Part shown: positions 37,096-48,215 of the stretch, one piece after another
Position numbering within the stretch: the first letter of the stretch is position 1
Layout: each line of letters opens with the position of its first letter
Source of the DNA: Stratiolaelaps scimitus
Lineage: Eukaryota; Arthropoda; Arachnida; Mesostigmata; Laelapidae
Length of the DNA: 64,000 nt
Reading direction: 5' to 3'
NCBI GenBank assembly: GCA_019614645.1
Contig: JABWDB010000009.1
Location: 4,135,501 to 4,199,500 of the forward strand
Translations under genes and position numbers: made by a program
Notes under the pieces: model-generated
What the model saw: the letters and a program-made list of their open reading frames with translations, nothing else
What the model was told of the DNA's origin: nothing
The model's database searches: none

Positions 37096-37879
37096 TAATA
37101 TGATATCATCTCAACAGATCCCCTTGTCCGTCTCAACAAAGCATCCACCACCATCAACAGCACAGATGAGACTCGATGTGCTCTGTCATCAAGAATACAT
37201 GCATACCAGTTGTCTTGTGTCAGTTGAATGTGTGCATATATACCCTTGTACAAACAGCATCGTCTCCTTTTGCGCAGTGCATACATCTCTACGAGTTGAA
37301 GTCGCGTGAACGCATGTGCTATAATAATACGATATATCGTTGACAATTCAGCGTTGTCTGCGTTGTCACATCGCGCATATCGCTGAGTACACATATCGCT
37401 GACCAAGACCACACAGGTCCGCTTCGGTGTTCTCCTCTCTGTGGTTCAGCTTCTTAATTGGGGCTGGATGGCGGAGCGAGGATATGAAGGCATCGAATGG
37501 ACACTCCTTAGTCTTGTTACTGATTCCCTTCTGGGAGCGACGAAAACCAGCAGTCAGCTTCTCGCCCCCGCCTCTTCCTATTTCTGCGATATCGATGTTT
37601 CAACTGTTTGACACGTCTATCCCACCTCTCTTTCTCTGTCTCTCTCCCTCTCTACATGTATATTATGCCCCCCTCCCCCTATCTGTGTCTCTGTCCATAA
37701 TACATTTCGTATGACGTGGACTAGAAGGATACATCTATAGGGTGTAGCACTGTGAGCATCGCTACGTCGAACACCAGCAGCAGTAGTGGCTGCAGCTTGC
37801 AATGCATCACACGCGTGGAACAGTAAGTCAAAGCTGCTACGTAAATTATGACACGCTTTGATTAAATATAGATCACAAG

Positions 37880-37880
<1 letters not shown>

Positions 37881-37918
<38 letters not shown>
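37881..37918. repeat. (AT)n microsatellite
   Basis: About 38 bases of alternating T/A. Confidence 0.9.
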
Positions 37919-37920
<2 letters not shown>

Positions 37921-40780
37921 TATTTACTTCATTTCTACTTTTCAAGTTATTGTTGAAGAAAGGAGAAATACATAAATATAGGTACATAACAGTGGCAGTT
38001 CACAATAGCGGGCGAGCCGCCAACTGCGAGAATGTTGTCTCTAGAAATAAAATTGCAGGTTATCCTAATAACTGTAGCTCCGTATAAATAAACCGGTACG
38101 ATTGTACAGCGTGTGAACCTGTTTTTTTTGTGTAAAAATAACGGTATTGTTTCAACTATTAAGTAGGCTTTCTTTTTTCTTCCTTTCCCCGCCTCTTAAC
38201 CAGTGGCGAGAGAAGAGTTTATTTTCCACCCGCGCTGGTAGCCTTTCTCGGCACAGTCGTTTCATCTGGCAGAATATACCGTTATTAAACCTAAGGAGAG
38301 CGCAAACACTTACACATTCTACATCATTCAATTTAGGTTAGGTCCTCAATTTTCCCATTAGCTAGCAAACGTGATATTTATCTGGTTGTCACACAAAAAC
38401 GGCTCCATCAAAAACATCTTTAGACTTTTTGTTTCAAATAGCCGTTGTCGTTGTGTTCATTACCATGATATAGATTTCTTCTATCGAGGCTGCCCCGTGC
38501 GCTTGGTCTACTTTGACCATATTTCTCCATTCGGCTATCTCAAGTGGGTGCGTTGTACAGCCACGACATATGGCTGACAGAAACCGCACCGGTACGGCTT
38601 TTGTGTCTGCTGTGGCTCAGCCGTGCGTGTCGAAATTTGTCGAGGAAGAAATAACGGGGAACAAAGTGCCTCCATTTGGGTCGTGGTCTCTCAAGTCGCC
38701 GCTCCCGTTCGACACAGCAAATTCGCACTGACCCCTGTGGCCAAGCCTGGTGGATGGATGTCTCTGCAATCAACGCTCCAGTAGCTTCGACACTATAGGA
38801 AATTGTCGTTACGCGTTATATTTTACGGGCTCGTCTCGATGTATAACAGCGCTGCTAGTACTACTGCTACGGCTACTACTGACTCAGTGGCGTTTTCAGC
38901 ACGGCAAGCTAGTAGAAAGGCTGGAAGGGTTCTGGTGGCCAACACCTGATTGGCTAGCGGCTGTTGGTGGGGGCGGTTGCGGCACTGGCGCCAATTCTTA
39001 GCTCGCATGTTGCTGGGGAAGGCTATATATTCGGCCGGTAGGTTGGCTAGATGTTTGGGACTGCTGCCGGTGCCGGACTTGAACGAAGTGGCTCACTGGC
39101 TAGCCTGCCCGGGCTGCAAGAACGATGCCAGCGGCCCGATCGCACCCACAGCATGCAGTTAGTGTAATGGAAGTCTAACCTTGGGCCTGACCCTAACCTG
39201 GAATCGGAGACGAAGATGGCTGCACCTGAATGCTGCTGTTCTAAGCAACGAACGAGCTGGAGACAATTGCTAACCTTGGTGCCTTAAGTATAGTGATCAC
39301 ATACAAGCACAACTGCATCCGCAGGAAATAACGGCAACGAAAAATATGATCCCACACATATGGCTTTTGAGCATTTCGAAACAACGGTGTTGCCGCAAAA
39401 CCCCCGCTTCATCTTTGAGTTACATATAGTCAGATCCAAGTCAACACCTGTGGCTTGGACGGCTAAGTTTCTGGCTGCAAAAGCCGAAGACCGCCGAAGG
39501 ATCGAGTCCCGCGACCTGGTGACATACCGAGAATTTGAGTGTTTAAAAACAACTGCAGTTACGTTAATGCACCAAAACTTCGCATTGTATTGAATTTCTC
39601 GATAACAAATATCACAGTTCGGGCTGTCAAAGATCAGAGTAGAAGAATCACCAGGATGGCTAAGACGTTTCGACTTTGAAACGAAACTGACCGAGTATTC
39701 TCAGAAGTTTGAACGGTACTCATTCACGTGGTGAATTCTTTGAGAAAACGTGATTCGCGCCAGCCACGTAATGCGCTTAGGTGAACGCAACAAAGAGCGC
39801 GAACGATACCGACGACGGCGTTGCACACGTCGACGCTCCTGAGCGTTCAGTAAAACGAACGATACCGCTGAAAATTAAACACGTCCCATTAAGCACTTGT
39901 GTCTGTATGTGTGTACATGCAGTCCAGAAACAAGAACTAATTACTTCTTTACGATTTTATTCTACCCGCCCCCCGTTCCCGCTCAATGTCCCCGTATTCG
40001 AAAATTTCACTATCAATCGTCTCTTTTCTGTAAGTACAAGGGATTGTGCTTAAGCACAAGTCGTCAGAATTGGCACGGTCCATTTGTAATGCGCTTCGCG
40101 TGCGCGGCTTCAGCCGAACGCACTGCAGATGTCGTCATGACGGGTGACTCACAGGTGGCTCAGAGAAGCGACAGCAACGGCGACAGTGATTAGATTGTTC
40201 AATCAGGGATCAGAGCTGAATGATTCGATGTTCCTGACCATCCAACAGCGACGAATGGTGAAGCACCGCCAAGGTCGAGAATCAAACAAACCGGAAGGTG
40301 GTGTGCCGAGGAAAATTTCATATTAATAAAATAAATCCTCCCCTCCGGCATTATCAGCTCCGGAGTCAGTGGCGACATCAACGTGATGAGTACTTCGATC
40401 GTGTTTCTATTTCTATTATGAGCACGTACACACTGAATACAGCCTGACCAGTTCTACACATTGCACGCACTACCTATTAATTTGTACAATGATGTTGCCA
40501 GAAAGCGTCAAAAAATTAAGAAGTTCTTAAACGATAACGGTAAAGATATCTTCCCCCATGGCGCCCGGAGGGTTACGGTACACGGCCGGCTTAGTGATGT
40601 TATCAGCAGGTAATATTACGATGAGGAGTTCGTTCTTTTATGTCAACGCTATTGAAAGTATGGTATTATATTAGTATAGGGGACAACCAGCTTCACGGGT
40701 ATCGGCGACAAGGTATCTCTTTCTTGTCGCAGGTCTGCGAACTCTCAAAGTCACTGCCGTCACCGAGGATATAGATATAT

Positions 40781-40804
40781 TTATATATATATATATATAT
40801 ATAT
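40781..40804. repeat. (AT)n microsatellite
   Basis: About 24 bases of alternating T/A, flanked by shorter imperfect AT runs. Confidence 0.9.
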
Positions 40805-41047
40805 TTGTGTATACAATTAACGATCCTCAGCTGTTTGTACAAATATCGCAGTGTAACCACACAATCGCAGGGTACAAATCTGCACTCCCCATGGTTTTGG
40901 CCACACGATACCCAATCGACGCATATAGATTCACCAACAACTTGATTCCGACCGGGTTCTAAATATGCCCACATGTTCGCTTCAGTGGAATTCACCGCGA
41001 TGACCGCATGCTATCTTATCTACACTCGGGAGTAACGTCTCTCTGTT

Positions 41048-41072
41048 TCTCTCTCTCTCTCTCTCTCTCTCT
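41048..41072. repeat. (CT)n microsatellite
   Basis: About twelve CT units. Confidence 0.9.
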
Positions 41073-42947
41073 GTCCATCTTCTACAAATCCTCTGACAGA
41101 ATGCGACACCGAGCTAACACCTAAACAAAATGTGTATTTTTAGAGGCGAGTCAACAGCAAGACGCAGCGAACAAATTGTTTTCCTAATACGAGGCAAATT
41201 ACAGCTTTCGTTAATGCTACCGTTCGTTAATGCCAGTCGGCTAATCTAATGTTTAGGATACCGTGGCTATTCCCTAGTCGCCTGCAGGATCAGATTCGAA
41301 TAGCTTGCTCTGCAGGCATAACAGCTAGCGCCGAGCGAATTGCTTGATTAAATATTAACGGACACACATTGGTGGCCTACCTGCTCGGTGTTCATGTGCG
41401 TATGTCAAAGGCGCCCGGCAGTTGAACGAACACGAACAACAACCAAAAAGAGGTCGCCGAGCTTAATTCGCTCACGAATCATGGAGTAGAGATATCTCAG
41501 GCAGAGGGACACAACTAGAAGATTTTTACGCGGCGTCGTATGCGGCTTCATCGAATAAAGAGGCATCGTTCCTACGCGTTTATACGTGAAGCCATCTGAG
41601 GGACGTGTATGCGCATGAAGGGCGTGTCCATGATTGCGGCTTGGAGAAAATAATTGGGTTTCTTGTTGTATTTGCAAATATGAATTCGACTTGATAATAC
41701 AAATTAGTCGCATACATCTTTCTCGGCATCTTCTGACGTTTGAGACATCGACCAACCTAAGTGCACGTGCAAGGTCATAGGATTCATGTCAATGAATCAT
41801 GTCAATGCGATTTAACTATTATAATTGCCATTGCGTTAATTGACATTTAGGAAGTCATCTATACGTGTTTCACAAATTCGCAATCACTTCGGCAACTACT
41901 GCCTACAAGCCTCTGACACTTACGAGTAGCGACAAACGAACATCGCACTAACCAAATAACGTATTCACAGAGAATTTCCCGCAAACGCCCAAACAACAAT
42001 CGAGCTTGTTATCATCCCCGGTGTTTATCAGCACTAGTTTCCATCTGCATGTATGCTCAAACTTTGAATGTCTCACCCACGCTACGTTTGGTACGGTATA
42101 CGACGGCATAGCGTAACTGGATGGCGGACCCCGACATGTATATGTCTTGTATCTGTCCTAATACCAAAGAATGGCCTTGATTCCAAAAGTAGTAGCAATA
42201 ATAGTAATAGTAATAATAGTAACAAGAGATATTGGCCGAGAGTTAGCCCGAAAAAAGTTTAGTTTAGTTCTGTGAACGCCAAACTCAAATAGTCCGCTTC
42301 TATCCACCAATTCGCCGACGCCCTGGCCAAGTTTTCTATCAGCCTATCAGGCTGGCAAACTTCAACATATCGTGAGGTCTCCATTTGGTTTATCCTCAAT
42401 AGCATGGGCCGGGGAACCGAGACCGATTCTAGCCCGCCCACTGCTGTACGGCCGCTACCACCATGTACGTCGCACGTAACACATCGTTAAGGATGTCAAC
42501 TCAACTCCTGATGAACGGACTCCCCTCCGTCCCCGACGACCACCGCGGCAGGGGCGTTGATAGGCCGCTGGATACCGATAGCGCCGGGGAATATTTCGGG
42601 CAAAAGTACGGCCAACTGTCGATAGCTGCTGCAAATCGACCGCTGACATCGACACGCGCAATTATGTCAGAGGTTCGGTTCGATCGCCATACGGCACGAA
42701 AGTAAGTACACCTTGTTGTACAGCGCCGTGTTCGTACACTCCTTCGAACACCGCCCCAACAGCTTTCGCGCCCCCGTTTTCCCGCCGTCAGAGCGAAAGT
42801 ACGTTCATGCATTCGCCCATGCAGAACCACGTCGGCAGGCGGACGGTCACAGCTTATGCTGCAGCAGTGGCAGCAGCAGCAGCGGCGGCGGCGATCGTCG
42901 CCGTTGTTGTTGTTGGCGTCAAGCTATTCGAGTTTTCAGACAGAAAT

Positions 42948-42950
<3 letters not shown>

Positions 42951-42992
<42 letters not shown>
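42951..42992. repeat. (GA)n microsatellite
   Basis: About 42 bases, nearly perfect GA repeat. Confidence 0.9.
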
Positions 42993-44581
42993 AAGAAAGA
43001 ACGAGACAGGGTGGAGAGGACATGTGGGTGCATGTGCATTAGCTATGTCAGCCCACTAATAGATCGTTACTTTGCGAAGTGTAGGAGAGATAATTATGTG
43101 CTATACTATGCTCTGCACAGCGAACTCCAGGGCGTAGGTCTCGTAGTCGGAGGTTGGCAAAGGGCGGGCGATCCGGATAGCAGGGGATGGCGAGCAGGGG
43201 ATGGCGGGGGGCGGGGGTGGGGGTTGATAGGGTTGGCAGGACAAGAGGAGAAGAAGGATGTTAGCAGGAGTCGTCGTCGTCAAATACGGCTCCGCCAATC
43301 GCTCCGGGATACGGCGACCTCACTAGCTAGGGTCCACTAGGCTAGGTTAGGCTGGACTAGATTAGATAGACCGACCCCGGAGCTAGCATGATAGCTCATC
43401 AGCAGCGGCAGCAGGCGCGTCATGTATAGTAGTACCACCAATACCGAATGGTCGCATCCACTCGCATTGGCAGCTGTAGCAGCTGTAGCAGCAGTTGCGA
43501 CTTCTATCGCTATGTGCGATATATCAATATCAGGTGCAGCCGTTGCCACACAAAACTGCTACACCGGCCGTCGGCTTGAACCAGGTTCCAGACTCACTGA
43601 AATTATTTCCGCGTAGCGCCCCCATTAGGTGGCTTGCTAGTTAGGTCTCCAAGTAAGTGGCTACCTATGCTTGCTACGCAGCAGCAGCAGCGAACAACTA
43701 GTAGTTTCCAGCAGGTCGAAGCGAATGAGAGAGAGAGAGAGATAGGGGGAGAAAATGAGGCCGGCTGGGGTCACGTGCGTCGTTGGGACACCCAAGTAAA
43801 GGAGAGACAAGCTACGGTTGGCAACACGCACGAGCTTCGGCACGGAAGCCCATTCGCTGGACTTTTGCTGGGCGGATGTGAAATGATGCGAATTGGGTAC
43901 GTGGGTGGAGGGGGCCGCAAAGACCACCAGGTCACCTGGCGCTGTAGCCGTACTACCTGGTATTCGGGACACAGGCACTCACACGCGACGGGACACCGGC
44001 ACAATAATTGGGTGTGGGTCTATCAGAGAAACGATCATATTCAGTTGGTAGTTGGTGACCAGGAGGTCAAAGGTGCGGACGAGACCGTCACTACTGAGCA
44101 AAGCTGACTTCGGAAACGACCTCCTACAGCTATGCGTACAAATTTCTAGAGACATTGTATAGACATCCACATATCCTCGAGGCGCGTCCAACAGCGGCCG
44201 TTTTCATGGAAATAACAGAAACTGCAGAGGAAAAGTTGTCGTCGCGAAAAGGCTTGCTCGCTTGCATCCTGTCGACAGCACTTGCTTATCGCATTGCTTA
44301 CCAAACGCTGGCGAAATAGATTAGGCTCGGCTGGGGGTCTATGCCGTTCGCGCCAGCAGCTAATTAATCCAGAAATTAGCGGCGGTGTTGCCGTTACCGC
44401 TGCCGCTGTTGCAGGTGACCCGATGATGATCGCGCCAGTGGAAATCTAATTGAACTGGTAGCAACAGCAGTAGCAGCAGCAGCAGAAATCTGCGCACAAC
44501 ATCGTTGCTAATTAACACGGTAATGCACAAATCGCTAACAGTAATAGATATTCGCTAATATACACCAGTCTTAGTAGTAGA

Positions 44582-44600
44582 CATATATATATATATATAT
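44582..44600. repeat. (AT)n microsatellite
   Basis: About 19 bases of alternating C-free AT. Confidence 0.9.
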
Positions 44601-45010
44601 GTCCATATCGTCATCGTTTCGCCCAGTATATCACGCTGACGTCTGCTTGGCCGCCGCTACCATGGTGGCTTTTCACGCGAGGCGTTCAGCCAGCGATCGG
44701 GCAGCTCTAGTGTTTTAGCTGCGCGAAGCCAAAGACGTCACTTGACTTTCCTTTCCATGCTGAGTAGTGTTGATCTTGTTGTTGTTGTAGTGTCCACACA
44801 GTCGGGGGACCACCCAGCGGCGGACGTTTGCCCGTACACGATTCTGTATTGGGTGAGAGAGGGCTTCGGTGTGGGAATATCTGCGTGTGCATGTAACACT
44901 ATTGATTTCGAAGGACCTCGACAGATCTCAAGTACAAGGATGCCCCAGTAGAAAGAGCGATGCGTCTGTCGCGGGTCTGTCCGCCAGCCGGCCGCGCTAT
45001 CCGCTCCGCG

Positions 45011-45018
45011 TATATATA
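45011..45018 (+). promoter_or_regulatory. TATA box of the cuticle-like gene (main promoter)
   Basis: TATATATA sits in an otherwise G/C-rich stretch 137 bases before the ATG. A start site would fall about 25-36 bases downstream, where a TCA trinucleotide at 45045-45047 could serve as initiator. This leaves a 5' UTR of about 100 bases. Confidence 0.65.
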
Positions 45019-45147
45019 CATGCGCGTTTCAGGATCGAATAGAATCACAGGTCAACTGGATCACAAAGGAAAGCAATATACCAAGAGACAAGAAAACCAG
45101 ACGAGTTCAGCCGGGATCCAGCAACTGACAACAGCAAGAAGACAACC

Positions 45148-45672
45148 ATGAACACGGTGAGTACACTTACCGGATTTCTCGTTTGAGTATCACTCTCTGT
45201 ACACCACCGTCCCCCACTAGAGCTATCCCGTGTGGTCGTACTAGACGATAGAGGATTTCTCCAGTTGTGCGATGACAAACACTGAATCATAGAGGACGAA
45301 TCTTTGTGAAGCGACTAGGAACATGGTGTAAGACGATTAATTTCGGATGCAGTCATTCGTTATGTTGCCGGCTCATATATAAAGTGATGGGAAGGTTCTG
45401 TGTAGCCTGTAAAATAAAGGCTGTAAAAAAACTGCAGGTCTACAGCGTCTAATGGTTTCCCAACAGGTAAGTGTTAATCTGCCCTTTTCTCTAACTGTAC
45501 AACAATTTGTTGGTCACCCTGTCGATGCCATAGGTTATGCTAACACTAAATTCGCCTGGTCAAAACTGCTCAAAGGCATCTTGTCTACCAAAATAATTTT
45601 GGAGTCAGTTGATGGCAAGCAGCACACCTAATTCGTCACGTGTGTTTTATGCTTGATATCGAAATGCAACCC

Positions 45673-45713
<41 letters not shown>

Positions 45714-46234
45714 GCGCCATTCAAATTGTAATGTAACAGATTGAACTCAAATATTCGTTGATCATTATCAAAGATTAGCTTCTTGAGGCTAATTGCCACT
45801 GTGAGGCTTTCCAGACTCCTATCAACATTCGATTCAGTAAACAAACCCCATGTACGAGCGCCATGTTACCGTGTTGCACAAGATTCTAATGTGGAAAACA
45901 CTTACATGATGAGACGTTTCCATTCGTATTGTCTTCCTCCCAACAGTTGGTTATCATCTTCGCCACCTTCGCCGCCGTAGCCTCGGCCGGTTACCATGGC
46001 TGGGAGGCGCCGGTCTACTCGACGGCCAAGATAGCCAAGGTCTCGTATGTGAAGGAGCCTGTTGTTTCAGTCAAGTACGTCAAGGAGCCGGTTGTCAGTT
46101 ACAAGTTGCGCCCCGTCAAGTCGGTCTCGTACGTGTCCAAACCCATCGTATCTTATCACTCCGCTCCGGTCATTTCGTACAAGGCGCCTATCTCGCATGG
46201 ATGGGCTCCATCGTACTCGTCCGGGTGGTGGTAA
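45148..46234 (+). CDS. Small secreted cuticle-like structural protein (two exons)
   Basis: Exon 1 codes only for MNT (45148-45156) and ends at a GTGAGT donor. The intron is 45157-45946, ending in a pyrimidine-rich tract and CAACAG. Exon 2 (45947-46231, stop TAA at 46232-46234) continues in phase 0 with LVIIFATFAAVASA. Together these form a 17-residue signal peptide, probably cut after ASA, leaving 81 mature residues. The mature chain begins GYHGWEAPVYS and has near-repeats built on VSYVKEPVVS (three to five copies, drifting to VSYVSKPIVSYHSAP). It ends in a Trp/Ser-rich GWAPSYSSGWW. It is basic and rich in Val, Ser, Tyr, Lys and Pro. There are no cysteines and no R&R chitin-binding consensus, so it fits the low-complexity cuticular proteins rather than the CPR family. 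An intron inside the signal peptide after a few codons is typical of arthropod cuticle genes. Role inferred: extracellular cuticle matrix component, perhaps cross-linked through tyrosines. The uninterrupted frame from 45929 is not the real start, because its first six codons are intron sequence. Confidence 0.87.
45376..45383 (+). promoter_or_regulatory. Possible internal TATA box within the intron
   Basis: TATATAAA lies 76 bases before a second ATG with a consensus splice donor. It could drive an alternative first exon (see next entry). There are other A/T runs in the intron, including a (TA)n at 45673-45712, so a chance match is possible. Confidence 0.4.
45452..45466 (+). CDS. Possible alternative first coding exon (MVSQQ) of the cuticle-like gene
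   Basis: An ATG at 45452 opens five codons, MVSQQ, ending exactly at a strong donor (CAG then GTAAGT, 45467-45472). Joined to exon 2 this keeps phase 0 and gives MVSQQ before LVIIFATF, still a plausible signal peptide, with an identical mature protein. A TATA-like box lies upstream at 45376. The sequence before the donor is also pyrimidine-containing and ends in CAG, so the same site could work as a zero-length recursive splice site or may be chance. No transcript evidence is available from sequence alone. Confidence 0.4.
45673..45712. repeat. (TA)n microsatellite in the intron
   Basis: About 40 bases of alternating A/T with one interruption at its start, inside the intron of the cuticle-like gene. 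Confidence 0.9.
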
Positions 46235-46606
46235 ACAAAAACTAGTCCATGTCATTGCTGATCTAATTTGCCGAGAACTCGATTCTATTAGAACACATTT
46301 CAACTTCTCCCTCTCTCTCTCTCCTCTGCATTGGTCGCTTCTGCCAAACGAATGAATCAAGCTCCAGCTTGATTCTGGCCACCGAGCAGCATTTGGCCAA
46401 GCGTAACATAGCCGATTGATATCTAGGCCATCTACTTTACCATATCACCCCCGACTTATGTGTTAATTACTATTCAAGTTACAATGATACGCATCATTAT
46501 ACTAACTCTTGCGGACTCGAGAGCACAGTTGAATGCAACATCGTCACTATCCGTGCCGCAATGTAGTCACGTACCATGAAACCATGTAACCTGTCTGTAC
46601 AAATGT

Positions 46607-46612
46607 AATAAA
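46607..46612 (+). terminator. Poly(A) signal of the cuticle-like gene
   Basis: AATAAA lies 373 bases after the stop codon and is followed by a GT-rich stretch (TGTGTGGTT), the expected downstream element. The 3' UTR is therefore about 390 bases. It contains a short CT run near 46311-46325. Confidence 0.7.
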
Positions 46613-46636
46613 TATGTGTGGTTAAATGATATAAAT

Positions 46637-46637
46637 G

Positions 46638-46664
<27 letters not shown>
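46637..46664. repeat. (TA)n microsatellite
   Basis: About 28 bases of alternating T/A immediately downstream of the predicted poly(A) site. Confidence 0.9.
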
Positions 46665-46668
<4 letters not shown>

Positions 46669-48135
46669 TTACATATTTTATTCAGCAACATATGCCAGCC
46701 CCCAATCTTAAATGATTGTCTCTATTTCATGTCGTTTGACCGGACAATATGAAGAGTAGTTCACTGATATCAGCTATGAGAAACGATAGACTATTGGCGA
46801 ATACACATTTCCATTATTTTCGTCTGAGATTGATTCGATACTATTTCCACATGTGTGAGAGTGCGTGCCCATCTGAATTTATCCAATGTTCGCCAGATAC
46901 CACCACCTAAAGAGCTCCTGCTCGTCGGAGGGAGTTTCCGTTACAGGCTGGTTGATACGGACTTTGTCATAAACAGAATTTGAGTCATGGATATAGAGTC
47001 TGGCCACTCCCTTTTAGGTCAAGAGATTAGTAGGAGAGGGGAGGTACAGCAAATAGATGCATGCTGTAAACTGAATGCTGAGTATATGTCCTGAGGCCAA
47101 TATACTTTGTCAAGTCTTTGAAATATACTCATCCGCTATTGTCTGCTCTGAGCAGCAACAACAGCCGCTCTAGCGGGTGGACTCTCAAAGTTTCTCAAAG
47201 TCCCGGTCTTCTCGTTGGTTCGCCCTCGAGGCTCCGGAAGTTCACCGATACATAAACTTCAACGTGGCGAGCGGAAAACTGTGTCTGTGTTCGGGAAAGG
47301 GGACGTGGCCTTCGGGGTCTCAGGAAGTACGAATGCAAAGGGGTACACACCTCACTTCGAAATGACTCTCCCGACGTCGGCGTGATGTCCGGCGTGGCAT
47401 TGTGCTGTGTCTGCGGGCAGGGACAACCGGATTCGCCCCCACCGGTGTAGATCAGTTCTCTGACCACCGCGCACCTCTGATGCGCCGAGACCCGTACTCT
47501 GACCCGGCCTGGGCACACAATGGCCTGCTTGGTTGGCTGATGTTTGCAGGACCGAGACCCGACCCGGAGTCGCCCAAGGAAAATAATATGGCGCACCTTC
47601 ACTATGGTTCTTCCGCTACAATGTGAACGAAGGAACTCAGTCAACTCCGTTGTTCGCTGCTTGAGGCAATGAACAGTGCTTGTCGAAAAGCCCTTTATTG
47701 ATGCTTGTTGTGTTACAGTGCACACATATTTGTGTACCTTCTGAGCTGTCGATTATTTTACAAAAATGCAGTTGACACTATGTTCTAAATGATGTCCTGT
47801 TGTCTCTCGAACAATCGCGTTCAAGTTGAGGACGAAATGTAATCAATTTGTTTTATTTACATTTTTGGACATGCCTTTTTGCAATCGTATTTACAAAATA
47901 CATAATCTGATTAAGAAGGCCGGACATGATGTTAGATCAAAGTATTTTAGTAAAACGACGATTCCATCTAGACAATACGAGGAAAGTGTCCCATGATGAT
48001 ATCCGTCAAGAGCCAGGTAATATCGAGCAACATATATGCAAGTGTGAGTAAATCACCCCGTAACTAATCTAAAATACATAGCACTAATATTATATACATA
48101 CCTAAAAAAAAAGACACCAAGTCACCCCGTATGTT
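46665..48135. other. Non-coding stretch with an unsupported 176-codon ORF
   Basis: The minus-strand frame 47195-47725 is the second longest ORF in the window, but its product shows no domain, and a plus-strand frame overlaps it (47402-47626). The local G/C richness explains the lack of stops. I do not call it a gene. Confidence 0.45.
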
Positions 48136-48139
48136 CTTA

Positions 48140-48215
48140 TCTGTTGGCAACACGGGATTCGAACCAGGACCGGCCGAGTGATACGTCGTCACCGCAACAC
48201 CACGCCATCTCCGAC
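48140..48215 (-). other. tRNA-like / SINE-head fragment
   Basis: On the minus strand an A-box-like TGGCGTGGTGTT (48196-48207) is followed at tRNA-like spacing by a perfect B-box, GGTTCGAATCC (48155-48165). About 40 bases later there is a T run (minus strand), which can end Pol III transcription. The acceptor arms do not pair well, so this is more likely a tRNA-derived SINE or tRNA pseudogene than a working tRNA. Confidence 0.5.

Larger units (their letters stand above)
37096..42700. other. Non-coding stretch, no gene recognised
   Basis: No supported gene. It holds (AT)n at 37881-37918 and 40781-40804, (CT)n at 41048-41072, and a short tandem of CATGTCAATG near 41787-41808. An open frame at 39360-39593 (77 codons) has no recognised domain. 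Confidence 0.45.
42701..45005. other. Upstream region of the cuticle-like gene, rich in simple repeats
   Basis: This region has GCA/GCG triplet runs (42859-42905, 43470-43500, 44463-44485), a 42-base (GA)n at 42951-42992, a second GA run at about 43727-43742, and (AT)n at 44582-44600. Homeobox-type TAATTA cores occur near 44362 and 44510, and an ACGTCAC element near 44730. The open frames are low-complexity shadows of the triplet repeats. It may hold regulatory DNA for the gene at 45.0 kb, but no individual element can be proven. Confidence 0.4.

Noticed and set aside
42807..43340. 177-codon plus-strand ORF
   Set aside because: Made of Ala-rich and Arg-Glu runs read from GCN and GA simple repeats; the same tract is open in several frames.
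45929..46234. Uninterrupted 101-codon frame starting at 45929 for the cuticle-like protein
   Set aside because: Its first six codons are the pyrimidine-rich intron end and CAG acceptor. The spliced start at 45148 restores a standard signal peptide and uses a consensus donor.
47195..47725. 176-codon minus-strand ORF
   Set aside because: No domain or signal peptide; overlapping frames are also open because the region is G/C-rich. Length is near what chance gives in 64 kb.
48140..48215. Functional tRNA gene on the minus strand
   Set aside because: A- and B-boxes are present, but the acceptor and anticodon arms do not pair convincingly; a SINE head or tRNA pseudogene fits better.
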